From the NCBI GenBank assembly GCA_030512295.1, contig JAULSR010000002.1, positions 310,001-374,000 on the forward strand: DNA of 64,000 bases, read 5' to 3'. Of this stretch, positions 11,580-23,620 are shown piece by piece. The notes beneath the pieces were generated by a model, which was given only the letters and a program-made list of their open reading frames with translations, searched no databases and had not been told where the DNA came from. The DNA is from Bombardia bombarda. Taxonomy: Eukaryota > Ascomycota > Sordariomycetes > Sordariales > Lasiosphaeriaceae. Numbering within the stretch: position 1 is the first letter of the stretch; every line of letters begins with the position of its first letter. A program made the translations under genes and the position numbers.

Positions 11580-12911
11580 ATGTCGTCGCGTGGCCAGCAA
11601 CCGTCGATCCGGTCCTTCTTCCAGCCCCGGCCTCAACCTGGCTATGCTGCCCCTCCATCGTCATCATCGCCAACTTCACCCAGCGCTGGTGCAACCCCAC
11701 CACCGCCAAGTCTAGACAGCCTCAACAACAAACAGAGCTCTTCCCCCCCCGTCACCACCACCAAGCTACCGGCAAACCTGCCTGTCCTCCCCTCGCCGCC
11801 CTCACTCCCTACACAAGCCAGCATAGTGCCCCTCACCGAGGACCACATCCCCGCCCTGCGGCGCATCAACGCACTCCTCCTGCCCGTCGCCTACCCCGAC
11901 TCGTTCTACGCCAACGCCCTCGAGCCGCTCGCCTCAGGCCTCTTCTCGCGCACCATCCTCTGGAAGGATGACGACGACGTCAAGCCCAAGGTGGTCGGCG
12001 GCGTCGTCTGCCGACTAGAACCAAACCAATTCCTCGAGCCAGACGGCCAGCCCCGGCCGCGGCAGCAGGCCCTCAAGATGCTCTCCCAGACCAAAGCGCT
12101 GGCGTCATCAGCGGCAGCATCAGCATCACCCGGCAGCGTAGCCGCCACCCCAGGCCTCGACAGCACCCCCTACCACGCCATCTACATCCAGTCCCTGGTC
12201 CTCCTCTCGCCCTACCGCGCCCAGGGCCTCGCCGCCGCCGCCCTCGAGCACATCATCGCCAGCGCCACCATACTCCCCGCGGCCGGGTCCAGCATCAACG
12301 TGCAGACGATATACGCGCACGTGTGGACCGAGAACGAGGAAGGCCTCAAGTGGTACGAGGCACGGGGCTTCGCGCGCGACGCCCCCGAGCCCATACAGGG
12401 GTACTACTTCAAGCTGCGGCCCGACACGGCCTGGCTCGTGCGACGGGATATCGGGCCTAGCGCTGCTGTGGTGGCGCCTGCTTCTCCTTCTCCCGCCGCT
12501 GCTGCTGCTGCTGCTGCGACATCTCGAGTGCCACCGCCCCCGCCGCTAGGGAGAAACAGCCCAAACAGCACAGTCGCAGCGGCGGTGAACCTCAAAGGGT
12601 TTACGGGTAGCTCATCAGCTGCAGTAACACCCCCTCCGCCAGGCCTACCCCGGCAGCTCTCGACGGCGTCGACGGCGTCCTCATTATCGTTCCAGAATTC
12701 GCGTCCTGACATGGAGTGGAACGACCTCCCTGCCGATATGGTGGGATCCTCGGTGACCAGCAGCAATATCAGTGGCGGGCCTGTTCCTGGTAGGAGCCAC
12801 CTCTCGCCGCCCACCACGGCGCCTGGATCTGGGGCGAGTTCTCGGAGCAGCTCTACCGCGCGCAAGAAGAAGGAGCGGGCGTATCCGGCGGCGGCGTTTG
12901 GCGGGGGATAG
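11580..12911 (+). CDS. Naa50-like N-alpha-acetyltransferase (GNAT) with N-terminal PIP box
   Basis: GNAT-fold acetyltransferase resembling NAA50/San, which acetylates protein N termini and is needed for sister-chromatid cohesion in animals. Single exon, 443 aa; ATG 11580 has an ACCATGT context, while an upstream in-frame ATG at 11550 would add ten unremarkable residues. Residues 7-14 read QPSIRSFF, an exact PCNA-interacting PIP box (Q-x-x-I-x-x-F-F) beside basic residues. The GNAT core spans about 83-290: LRRINALLLPVAYPDSFY (the Naa50 N-terminal motif), IQSLVLLSPYRAQGLAAAAL (acetyl-CoA loop, R-A-Q-G-L-A) and IYAHVWTENEEGLKWYEARGF. An Ala/Gln-rich insert near 160-185 interrupts the core. The last 150 residues are Ser/Pro/Ala-rich, unlike the roughly 170-aa animal Naa50. 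The family is fairly sure; the PCNA link is inference. Confidence 0.85.
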   Translation: MSSRGQQPSIRSFFQPRPQPGYAAPPSSSSPTSPSAGATPPPPSLDSLNNKQSSSPPVTTTKLPANLPVLPSPPSLPTQASIVPLTEDHIPALRRINALLLPVAYPDSFYANALEPLASGLFSRTILWKDDDDVKPKVVGGVVCRLEPNQFLEPDGQPRPRQQALKMLSQTKALASSAAASASPGSVAATPGLDSTPYHAIYIQSLVLLSPYRAQGLAAAALEHIIASATILPAAGSSINVQTIYAHVWTENEEGLKWYEARGFARDAPEPIQGYYFKLRPDTAWLVRRDIGPSAAVVAPASPSPAAAAAAAATSRVPPPPPLGRNSPNSTVAAAVNLKGFTGSSSAAVTPPPPGLPRQLSTASTASSLSFQNSRPDMEWNDLPADMVGSSVTSSNISGGPVPGRSHLSPPTTAPGSGASSRSSSTARKKKERAYPAAAFGGG

Positions 12912-14066
12912 GGAGTCCTTGAGGAGGAGGAGGAGGAGCAGAGGCTGGAGTCTTGAATTGTCTACTTGCGTTGATACAGGTGGCAGGGAAGATGGCGTAA
13001 CTAGGCAGGTATGGTCGTTACAACTTGATAGAGTTTTTAGCATTAGTTTCGTTGAGCCCAGCTTCGATGGTATTATGAGGGAGGTTTAGAGAAAACAGTT
13101 GATAGTGGATGATGTGCCTTGACCGATAAATACCTTGGATAAATCAAGGACACAGCTTTTTCTTTTATATGTGATGTAAAAAGTGGTGTCCGGCCGCATA
13201 TATTGATAATACATGGACGACATCTCCCATATGGACAGAAAAAAGGTTTGTTAATATCCATAGTTGCTGAGTCCTTGGCTATTATCATTAGTGAGGTCGG
13301 GTACAGTTCATCACAGCACCTATGTCCTTAGTTTGAACAATGGCTAAATAACCCGCCCTTTTTCTGCACCTGGCTCTGGATCAGTTCCTATCTCGACAAC
13401 ACCATGAGACGAGTAATAGTTCTGAGGAATGAATGGATATACGGCACTGTTACAAATGGAGCCAGTTCCTGATTGAACTCGAGTAGTATTTGGTATCTGA
13501 ACAAAAGGAAGAGCAATCGCTTCATTACGCCAGCAGTGCCGACGCTTGACGTTTAAAAGATACAAAGAATATGTACACAAACACACTACTACAGTCGCTC
13601 AACTGAACTCGAGTCACAACATACGTCATTGCCCACAACAACGACACCACAGCACAAAACAGAATAGGGGCACACCAGACATCAACACTACCAACACAGG
13701 GGCATAAAACAAAGACAACGACATGGCGCCCAGCCAAAAAATTAATCAATTCTTCGCCATAACTATGTCGACTCGTAATCATTTCCTCCATAAGGCCTTT
13801 CTTTGGAATTAATTTAACCCCGCCCCCTAAGTATTTCCCCCTCCTTTAATTTTGACGCCAAATACCAGATATTCCGCCCCCAATGCGTTCCCAAAGTAGC
13901 AGAAATCCACGACGCATTGGGAGATAAATCATACACGCACACACCGTCCATCCATCCACCCACCCACCCCCCCCCCCCCCCCCACACACACACACAAACA
14001 AACAGGTACTTGCTGAACTCACATGACGTTGCAAAGTTCAAATAACGGCTTTTTCTTCCCCGGCCT
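12912..14066. other. Convergent intergenic region
   Basis: 3' flanks of the Naa50-like (+) and glucokinase (-) genes. No gene supported. It contains a 17-C homopolymer (13967-13983) followed by a short CA repeat. Confidence 0.6.
13967..13997. repeat. Poly-C run plus CA microsatellite
   Basis: Seventeen consecutive C (13967-13983) preceded by CCCA units and followed by ACACACACACACA. Read directly from the sequence; its length is probably poorly determined in the assembly. Confidence 0.9.
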
Positions 14067-15808
14067 CTAGTCAGAAGAATACGCCACCTCGTTGTCCTCG
14101 GGCACGGCCGCGAGGTTGAGGCTCTGCACGTCGTTCCGCAGCTCGCGGAAGTACTCGTTGTGCGTCGCCGGCTTCTCCATGCCGGCGGCGACGAGCGCGA
14201 TGAGGGCGGCGCCGACGCCAGAGCCGTCCTTGGCGATGCCGATCCGGATGCGCTTGGCGCCTTCCACGCCGCCGACGCCGTCGACGACGGCCAGCGCCTC
14301 AAAGATCATGTCGCGGAAGTAGGGGTAGTGCTCGACCAGGCTGCCGTCGACGCCGATGTCGACGGGGTCCTCGGCGGTGGTGGTGGCGAGGTGGCCCGTC
14401 TGTAGCACGATGGCGGCGATGGCGACGGCGGCGAGGCGGGCGGCGCGGCGGGCGACGGCGCCGGCGACGGCCTTGAAGGCCTGCGCGTCGTCGAGCGAGG
14501 GCGAGTAGATGTGCAGCGTCGACTCGAGCTCCTGGCGGAGCGTCGACAGCTCGGGCGTGTTGTCGGCCGCCGCCACCGACATGATGGCCGTGTCGATGCC
14601 CCACTGCGTGTAGATGGACGAGTGCGCCGCGATATTGGTCGTCGACTTCCAGTCGTTGGAGGCTGAGTTGTCGTCCTTGAAGAGCGAGATGGCCTTGTTC
14701 TGGAGCAGGTCCAGGATGACGAGCCGGAGGATCTCGCCCAGGAACATGCCCGAGACGCGCTTCTCGTACATCTGGAAGCCCGGGTTGACGCTGGCCTTGT
14801 CGAGCGCAATGTCCCAGGGCGTGTTGGGAAGGATGTTGAGCTGGTTGTCGAACGAGCCCCACTCGGTGTTGACCACCATGTCGCCCGTGGAGCTGTCGTA
14901 CTCGCCCGTCATGGGCTTCTTGATGTTGTCGAGCTTCTCCACGTAGGCGCCGTTGGTGCCGGTGCCGAAGATGGCGCCGAGCACCGCGCCCGTCTTGCCG
15001 GGCGAGGTGTAGGACCGCGCCATGAGGGTTCCGACCGTGTCGTTGACCAGGGCCGCCACCTTGACGGGGAGATGAAGCTTGTCGACCTCCTGCTGGAGGA
15101 GCGCGCATACGTCCTTACCGACAGCATCGGGGATGTCAAAGCCCTTCGTCCACCTTATGAGAGTGCCTTTGTTAATACCCGACTGCTGCACAGGAAAGCT
15201 GAAAGTGAAGCCCAGGCGGAAGACCTCCTCGTCGACAAAGCCCAGGGGGGAGCTGATGGTCATGCGACGCCTGATGTGCTTCTCGAAGTGCTCCCGGTGA
15301 TGTGTCCGGAGGAAGAGCTCGATCTGCTTGGCCAGGAAGGCGAATAGCTCCTCGGCGGTCTTTGCTACCATGAGCTCTTTAGGAATTGCGACCTTGGTGA
15401 AGGTCAGGTGGAATGTGGAGTCGCCATTGAGGTTGATGGAGCAGACGCGGAAGTTGGTGCCGCCCAGATCGACGGCCATGTAGAGACCCTGGAGAGAGAG
15501 ATCAGCAACTACGGTTTGACTTGTATGAGTTGAGATTCGAAGCCGAGAGAGATGGCTTACCCTTTCAGTGCCATTGGGCACTCCCGTCACGTATGTCGGG
15601 ATCTGGCTCATGCTTGTCCCATCTTTGGCCAGGCCCTCGTCTGAATAACGGTCAGATTATGCCGGACGTGTCGGGTCGTGTGACCAGACATGACAGGAGG
15701 TGGAAGCTTACGCATCTGGCGGAGGAACTCCTCAACGCCCTTGTTGACATCATCATCGGTGTACTCAAACTTGGAGACGACCGTCTTGGTCTCCGCTTCC
15801 AGAGCCAT
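14067..15808 (-). CDS. glk1: Glucokinase (hexokinase family)
   Basis: Phosphorylates glucose with ATP at the first step of glycolysis in the cytosol. Exons are 15712-15808, 15561-15640 and 14067-15488 (532 aa). Introns of 71 and 72 nt both have GTAAGC donors. The joins are EEFLRQM-HEGLAKDGTSMSQIPTYV and GVPNGTER-GLYMAVDLGG. An ORF starting at MSQIPTYV reads through the second intron and is not the real N terminus. Hallmarks: phosphate-1 loop DLGGTNFRV at 66-74, sugar-binding region SSPLGFVDEE and FSFPVQQSGINKGTLIRWTK, phosphate-2 GTGTNGAYVEK, substrate glutamate in NTEWGSFDNQ, and the adenosine-side GVDGSLVEHYP. The N-terminal 59 residues match the short, neutral leader of fungal glucokinases rather than hexokinases. 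The C-terminal stop (TAG 14067-14069) follows VAYSSD. Confidence 0.95.
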
Positions 15809-17080
15809 GGTATGGGGTCTCGAGATTGGGCGAGCGGTAGGAAATGGAATAGGGCTCTGGCAGGGGCAGATAGGTGGGCTACGATCTTCTGAAGCCGAGG
15901 GAGAGGTTGCTGCTCTGGGAGAAGAATTGGTGATCGTGGAAATATTATAGGAGAAGGAATGAAGTCTTGCGTCACGAAGGAGAACCTGGAGAATCTGGGA
16001 CGTAGGTTAGATATAGGTATGGGGCACACGGGGATTCCAGGTTTGGTGGTGGGTTGGTGGGATGAGAGAAGGAGGATTTGGAGGGGCACGAGGGGAATTT
16101 AAGCGGGGTACGGAGAAGGTGGGTAGGCACAGTATGGAGAAGGTATGGAGAAGGTACTGCGGAGTCGTCGAGCCTGCAGCAGGCCCGGGAGCCCAGGACA
16201 CCCAGCAACTTGGGCTTTTGTTTGGTCTAATAAGCTCGTGGTGGGGACTGGGGCATAGCAGGTACTTTCGAGGTACTCTAGGTGCTGGCCGTGCTGTCCC
16301 AGATACTCTGAGTTTGTGCAATATAGGTAGTTTGGACAGAGGGCGAAGGGGAGGTTGAGAACCTTGTACTCTACTGGGTACCCCGAGACTTACCAAGACA
16401 AGGATGATGACGGCCAGGGAGGAGCAGACGCGGACCGTGACGGCTAGGCTGCTGTTGTTGGGTGATGGACGGGAACCAGAACGAGGGGAAGCGCACGAAG
16501 ACTTCTCGTTCTCGTTCTCGTCCTCGTCCTCGTCCGCATTGCTGCTGAGGGAATTGAGTTTGGCACCCTGCAGGCGGCGACTGTCAGCTGCTGGTGAGCC
16601 GTTAATCGCGCGCCGCGGGGCGCCAGGGGACTCGAGGGACGACGTCTTGCCGGCTTATAGGCAAGTGACCTCCGTTAGAGCGGAGCCCTCAGCTCCTGGA
16701 ATCGGGCCTGATAGGGCAAGCGAAGTTAGCCAACGGGGAGCGGGGTTGCCATCGGTCTTTCTTTGCTCTACTCTCTCTCTCTCTCTCGACTCTCTTGCTG
16801 CGCGTTCTGTCCGAGTGAGAAACGGCCCGGATTTGGTAGCAACACAGGAAGGATAAACACCACTTCTAGTCTGGGGATAGTCGGCCACTGGCCTATCCAG
16901 GTACACTTGCAGATTCCCAGATTGGACCCTCAAAGAATCGGCACGACTCCATCTGGCCATGCAGAGAGGCCGAAATGAGCGGCAATTACACGCGACCTAC
17001 CTCTCTCCCTTGGGTGATGCCGGTTTGCGGGTGCTGCTGGCTGGGGCTGGGGATGGGACTGGGTCTTGGCCCTGGACTGG

Positions 17081-17114
<34 letters not shown>
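17081..17114. repeat. (GGCT)n tetranucleotide microsatellite
   Basis: About 8.5 uninterrupted copies of GGCT, seen directly. Confidence 0.95.
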
Positions 17115-17756
17115 TTACTCCTCTCGTGACGACTGACGTGCTGAAGCCCCAACGTCCTTGGAATGAGACGCGAGCTTCTTTCCGTCGGCCTTGTGTCTGC
17201 ATCACCCGCCGGCTCCTGGCGTGGAGGGGGAGGCTTCAATGATGTCTTGAGCAGGGGTACCGTGTCCGATGTCCGGCTCTCGTCACTTACTCGGAGGGCG
17301 GAAACTGGGCGGGAATCGGGATTGGGACCGGCGTCGTCGATCTCGAGAACTTTATGTTGTGCTGTCTCACGTGCTGTCGTCTGCCGTCTGATAGCAAAAA
17401 AAGGGCAGGAGTGAATAACCCAAGACCACCCGGACCACCTCTGTGTCAGGGAGACCACTGTATAAGAACTTAAGAAGTAAGAACTTAAGAAGAGAAGGAG
17501 AGACAGACACACAGACAGGGTACCGGTGAGAGAGTGGAGATTTCCCTGTCACAACGTTTCGACGGCCCTTCAAGGGTACAAGGTACAACGTAAAGTTCCG
17601 GCTAGTCCTGGGGGAGGTGCCCTAGATCTTTGGTGTTGCGGTCAAGTTCTTGCTTGTCAAATGATCAGCGCTCGCGAAGACAACTCGCTCCTTTATTTCA
17701 CGCCAATGCACAAGAGCAGAAACTCGAGGAAGCAGACGTAGCCACGTAGAGCAGAT

Positions 17757-17757
<1 letters not shown>

Positions 17758-17793
<36 letters not shown>
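17758..17793. repeat. (GAC)12 trinucleotide microsatellite
   Basis: Twelve perfect GAC units. It lies outside any supported coding frame. Confidence 0.95.
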
Positions 17794-17800
<7 letters not shown>

Positions 17801-18799
17801 GTGCGAAGACGAGATAGTGCTACTACCCGCCACCTTTTATTAGCCCAAGAATAGCACATTGTGTTTCTGTGACCATCTTGTCGCATGCATCGGCAAATCA
17901 TGGCAATCTCCAGCATGGCGGGAGATATGCGGCATGGGCGCAGAATAAAACCCGGTTCGATGAATACAGCACACGGACACACAAACTGGGGGTGGGGGGC
18001 TCCACCAGAGGGTTACAGCGGTACCTAGCGGAACCTTCAAGTGAACATTGGGCGTCGTGAGCAAACCTTCGGCAGGCAACACCGTTTGATTGGTGGCGGT
18101 CTTGCGACAAAAAGAGGTGAAACGGGCGATCGGCTTCGAGACTACAAAGCCTACTTCTCCATCACCAAATTGCGGGCGTCTTGTTCTGATCTCTTGTTCG
18201 ATTCGCCTACTGCTAATTGAAGTAGTAGCAGTTATATACGCATATGGCTAGTGTTCAATGTACATGCTGGCTATAAAGTCACCAAATTGACCAATGCCAA
18301 GATTACATGTGCGACAATGCGTCCGAAATCACATCACTCCCTTCAACTTCCAGGCTCTCACAACCCGACACTCATATAAGGGGTATGTTGTCAGCGAGCA
18401 TAAGGGGTGTCAACACAGCCGGCATAGATATAAGGGGTCAGTTTCACCTAGGTGACGAACTGTTATGGAAGGAGCGACCTTGTTGCGATCTCCCTTTAGC
18501 AACTGCCAATCCTTAATATACCCGTCGTGTTGTCGAATAAGATTCCCTACAGTCAGAATCTTTCGACTGCTAGGAAACGTCGTCCACTAGATAGGTACCT
18601 TCTGCGCTAAGGCCCTTGTTCTTTCTCAGCTTCATCTTGCGTGAAGAAAAAAAGCAACGCTGATTAGGTCGGCATAAAGCGAATATTAGCCCCTGACAAG
18701 AGGGCAGTAATGTACATGTATCGTCCACAACAGAAACCGCACGGATTAAGGTGAAGGTGCTTCTTTTGGGAATCGAGTCGACATAACTCAGACTGTACC

Positions 18800-19732
18800 T
18801 CATGTCACCAGCAACACGGCAAAGTTCCATGACGATACCGCCACATGCGGCGTACTCAGGTTGCTCTTCATGTAGCAGACTTTTGACGGACTCCCCGACA
18901 ACCCCCACCCAGCCCCCGTGCACTCGTCATTGTTGGCACACATTTCCATGCACTCATCAAAGGTGGCCGTCCCGACTTTAAAGATGTCTTCAGCCTCGTT
19001 AGGGCCAGAGTAGTCTATCCCGCAGATATGGAGAAAGTTCTTGCCGTTGCTCGTCGTGAAGTGCGTGTTGCTCGAGTCAGGACATAGCGCGTTAGCGACT
19101 GTTGTCGTTCCCGAAGCTGTCGGGGTTGGCGTCGCAGACGGGAGCGAACTGGTGGGAGATGTTCTGTGATTACTTGTGAGCCATTGTAAATTTCACCTGA
19201 TAGAAATCGAATTCCTGTGCTTACACAGAGGGAGACGCAGCAGGAGCAGTGCTGCGATTCTGATTCGAAAGACCGACTCCAACGCCAACGCCAACCGCAA
19301 TTCCCATGAGAATGAGACCCCCAGCCCCAAGAGCAGCAGGAACAGACCTCTCCTGACTCCGCATATTGTCTCTTCAACCGGAGAGCCTGCTGGGGGAGGC
19401 GGTGGCGCTTGAGGGCGGTTTACCGGTGTGCCTGGATACCGAGGTGGCACGGATTCATATCTAGCCTGTCTATTCTGATGCGCCCAGTACGCATCTTGTT
19501 GTTGATGTGTTTGCTGCTGTTCGAAAGCTTGAGGAGCATAGGCGGTGGAGGGTATAGGGGCCGACTTCTCCGGTCGGTAAGGTTGGTTGTCGACAACAAC
19601 TTCGGGCCCATGATCCACAAACACCTCAGGTCCGTGGTCTACAGACCAGACGCTCGTGGGATACTGTCCTGGCCTGTCTGCTGCAACGTAGGTCCGCTGG
19701 CTGGACGGCGTTGAGGGCCGGGGGGCGTCCAT
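18800..19732 (-). CDS. Single-pass membrane protein with Cys-rich PAN/Apple-like ectodomain; frame broken by 1 nt
   Basis: Function unknown; the layout is a type II plasma-membrane or wall-facing protein. Exon 1 is 19225-19732, intron 19164-19224 (GTAAGC donor, CAG acceptor), exon 2 18800-19163. The N-terminal ~125 residues are cytosolic and Pro/Gln/Tyr-rich with a tandem VDHGPEV motif, ending in ETICGVRRG before the membrane segment. In the middle of the membrane helix the frame is lost: one added G in the 5-G run (plus-strand C at 19318-19322) joins GLFLLLLGLG to GLILMGIAVGVGVGVGL, restoring a perfect helix and a 290-aa protein. The extracellular part is Ser/Thr-rich, then a domain with LHICGIDYSG, FDECMEMCANNDECTGAGWG and KVCYMKSNL (PAN/Apple-like cysteine pattern). 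It ends in WNFAVLLVT. Intron phase agrees only with the repaired frame. Confidence 0.75.
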
Positions 19733-22700
19733 GATGATGATATTGATCTACCCTTTTCAAGCCTTTGCTTCAATACCGAGACTAGGCGATCATCCAGCAC
19801 ATGTATTCGAGATTTGAGTGTCCAGAGCGAGGCATTGGTTGAAGGATTGCCCGCGCGCGCAACGCCGGACGGCCGTCAGGATATAACAAGAGGGAATGCA
19901 ACCCATCTTGTACACATCAGTGTCCACTGTAAAAAAGGAGCAGGGTCTGTCGATTTCATGGGGGTTTGGGGTTGCGATCTCCATCCTTCAAATCTACTGA
20001 CGAACGCCTTCAATTGGTGCAAGGACGAGGCGTGTCAGCAAGTATCGTCTCTTGAGGTTTAGCGGGCGAGGCGGGTGGCATCAGGCACCCGGATTCCCCT
20101 TGATGTGATAGGGCCCTTGAAACCGCACTTGGCCACGAAGGGGAAATCTGTAATGCTTGGTAAGACAGGAACATAACAGTATGCCATAATAAGGAGCTGT
20201 GCATTCCCACCTGCGAAATGATCTGGACAATACCAAAGTACACAACAGTGTGCAAAGGTAGTATTAATATGGAATAAACAATTGTACGGAGTACTTCATA
20301 GGGCTTGACATACGGCTTGACATACGGCTTGAAGCTCAATCTGTAACTGAGGAACCTTAATGGCCTGTCTCCTCGGCTGGTAGGGCGGCGGCAGCGAACA
20401 TAACGAAAGTAGAATGCAGCCTAGGGGAAAGAACAAAAAGAATTGCTGCTTAGCAGCTCCTGGCACATACACTACACGAAGATCGGGAGAGTTCTTGTGC
20501 CGCATCATCGCTGTCCCCTACAGCTGTCTCGTTGCTGCATCAATCACGACCTGAAACCACAAGAGCTGAAATTGCTGATGGTGGGGGCAGACCCGATCAC
20601 CACAACATCACGGAGATTGCCGGCTCTAGCTCTGGATGCCATGAAAAGGGAATGGAGGGTCTCGAACCACGAGGTCCATCATCCATGCCAAAGAAAGAGG
20701 CTCTTTTCGGGGAAACGTCAGCAGAGCCACCCCCAGATCAAGGAAGCGGGCCCAAGGTTGCCGAAGCACGTGGGAGACGGTGGGACAGCTATTCTAGGTG
20801 CTATGATGTTTGGGCTGTGGTCTATCTTTCAAAAGGCCCTACAAGTATTAATATATTTTGCTCTGAGCAGATCGATCCTCATTCACTGTTCTTAGGTATG
20901 AACTGGAAAGCAACTCGCATGGTTTAGATTGCGGCTGAGGAGGAATTGTTCCAGACGTCGTCATTGGAGTTCGCAATTGGGGACCGGACCTTTCCAATTG
21001 GTCATGGACCACCAGCGGTAAGCGGGATGGATGCAGGAGGCACAGCGCCTGGAACTCAGCCACGCCTCAAAGTATTCCCATGGAGCGTGGTGGAGCTGGG
21101 CTAGTGGGTCGGAAAGAGCCGCGCGAAGAAAAAGTCCTAGACAAGGTCCTAGTCACCCACGGCCCACGGGCCACATCCCATTTATGTCCGTTTTCGGCCT
21201 AGGTCAGGCACCTTTTCGACTGATGCCATTTGATCTTTCAGGCATCGAGGCTGCGGGTGGTCCTCCGCTCGACCCACATGGAACAATCTGTACAAAGTCC
21301 TAGGGATGCAGATTGCAGACCACCACCACCACCCCTCCATTGTCTCATGTCAATCTCTCATGCTTCATGGTCGATTCTGCAGGCGGGCAAAGGAGGGGCT
21401 TTGACGAAGGCCCCCAAAGCCGTTTGCAGAATTCCGGAGATATGGAAAACGCTTTATCAATTCTTCCCCAGGCTGGGCCTGGCAATCAATGGAACGTTTC
21501 ACCAATATCCGTGTAACACATAGAGGATAGAGGATAGAGATAGAGGCACTCGGACATCTTGTTGATATACAATCTCTGTTCATCTGTTCCTGTGGGTGCA
21601 TGTCCTTCCCCACCTCACACCCGGGCAAGCGCGTCTGTGAACAAAGAAGGCCAGCGAGTGAACCACACAAAGGCCGAGACGCAAGTGGCCAACCTACCTC
21701 GCAGGGATGGTCTCGCCCACGATCTCGTACGCAAATGAGTGAATACCTCACCTGCTTGATGTATGCCATGGTGTCTGCAGCGGGTAGCGAGTGATATAAC
21801 TGCATTGGTCGCTTAAAGTTCCAACTACGGATTTGCAGGTTTGAGATGTGTAGCGGTTGGTTGGCCGCGGGTGGACTGACTGGCGGCGGCACTGGTTACT
21901 CTACCTATCTCCCAACTTGAGTTCAGATGGTGGGGCATATTGAAGTGACCCCTTGGCCTTCATCGTCCCGTTGCCGTCTGGTCTTGCCACCAACGACAAA
22001 AGATATCAAGCACTCGCAGTCCAGGCTCGCGCGGCTAGTCCTTGAGTTTCTCAACTTGGGTCCTTAACCTGAGCGGACGCAAATACGAGTAGCACATTAT
22101 GTGACTTCCAGGCTGCGACCAAATGAGGACCGACCCATTGGTGTTTAAGAACCGGGCAGTCTAAAACAAGCCGAGGTGTCTTCCCCGCGCTGATCGAAGG
22201 TGGGCCTGAATATAAGTTGGGGAGACGGTGCCAACCGCACTGTCATGTAAGGTAAATGCCTTGACGTATCGAAATGTATGGATAAGGTAGCGAGGGCAGG
22301 TAAATAAGGTAAGGAAGGCACGATGGACATGTATGCCCCTTACCTTAGCCCCCCTCCAGACGGGATTTTGCAGCACCATTGAAGCTGGGAAGCTGGGTTG
22401 AGGGAAGCTCGTAGGCTGTACGTATGATAGGTACCTTATTTAATCGCTGGTATGCAAGTGTGACAGGACTGGGTGGCACAAGTCGGAAGATGGGTTCCCT
22501 GAGCTACCCAAATAATGAATACATTGATGTCTGCAACGGTGTGTGCCATTACCATTTATTTGAGCAGCAGCGCAGTCGATCCTCAGCATAAACAACTCGC
22601 CGGGCAACAAGTTTCTTATCATTTTATCCCACATGCGCTCAGTGCCCGCCAGTGCCCGCCGCCAGCACACTGCACGATTCCATTATTATCCACCACCTCA

Positions 22701-23620
22701 GCCTTACGGATTACACAACTCGCAGGCCTCATTTAGCGCAGTCAGCTTGCGTGCTGCTGCTGGCGCCAAATATCAATCAGCCACCTCCAAAACCTCCAAC
22801 CACCTGGAAAGCCGACCTTTGAGACCTAACCTAGGACTGCCGGTAACCTTCCAGGTTCCATGCCCCCCTGTCGCCGTCCCTGTCGTCGTCTCCATTCCAA
22901 GAAAAACAGCCGAGAGAAAGAAGTGAGAACAGCCCACGAAGCACGCGCAGAGCGAGCACGCCAATACGACCCGACCCGTCGGCCATCTTCTTTGTTTGTG
23001 AGCTCGAGAGCGCAGGAACAACTTAGCCAGTGTCCAGTGACCTAGTCCAGCCCAGCCAAGCCAGCCGCCCAGCAGCACTGGACGCACCTTCCTGCTCGCC
23101 TCGCTCGAGCTAGCTAGTTGCCTTCCATAGAACCTAGCCCTCCAGCGCCCAGCACCAGCAGCAGCGCCCAGCAGCAGCGCACAGCAGCAGGTCGTCGACC
23201 CAAAGCACGGCCCAAAGAAAGAACCCAAGCGCCCGGGCCAGCGACCCCTCGTCCCAAAGGCCGGTCGTAGGTTGCCCGCGACCAGGTAGGTAGCCCAGGC
23301 ACATTATATGCGACCAAAGAGTCCTAATTTCTCACTGCGCTCAAGGTCCCCGTCGCTCCTTCACCCCTCCCCCTCCCCCTCTAGCCTCCACCCCCGCCGC
23401 CGCTGCTCGCCGCCTGGGCAGTTTGGCACCCCCCCAAATCGTCCCCCGATTCAGCTCCTCTCTTTCTCTGTGCTCTGCCGCAGCCCGCCTCGCCGCCTCT
23501 CGCTCTAAAAAGCATTCCCGCTGTTGTACCTACCGCTACCGTCTGGTCCTGGTCCTCGTCTCCTTTGGTCTTTCTAATACTTTTATTCTAATACAACTAG
23601 CCACTCGTTCCCCCTTACCT
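19733..23620. other. 3.9-kb divergent intergenic region
   Basis: Between the PAN-like gene (-) and the Hsp70-like gene (+). No gene, tRNA or 5S rRNA recognised. A 12-bp unit GGCTTGACATAC is repeated 2.6 times at about 20302-20332. The last ~750 bases (from about 22850) are very C/pyrimidine-rich and probably form the Hsp70-like promoter and leader. Confidence 0.55.

Larger units (their letters stand above)
15809..18799. other. Gene-poor 3-kb stretch with microsatellites
   Basis: Upstream of glucokinase and downstream of the PAN-like gene. No ORF shows codon structure, introns or a recognisable domain. It holds CT-rich tracts near 16505-16545 and 16770-16790, a GGCT repeat and a GAC repeat (listed separately). 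The part near 15810-16400 probably carries the glucokinase promoter. Confidence 0.55.

Noticed and set aside
14299..15108. 269-aa minus-strand ORF inside glucokinase
   Set aside because: Alternate frame of the same exon, His/Arg-rich low complexity; no domain.
20290..20335. Possible regulatory array of GGCTTGACATAC
   Set aside because: Only 2.6 copies; too short to support a function.
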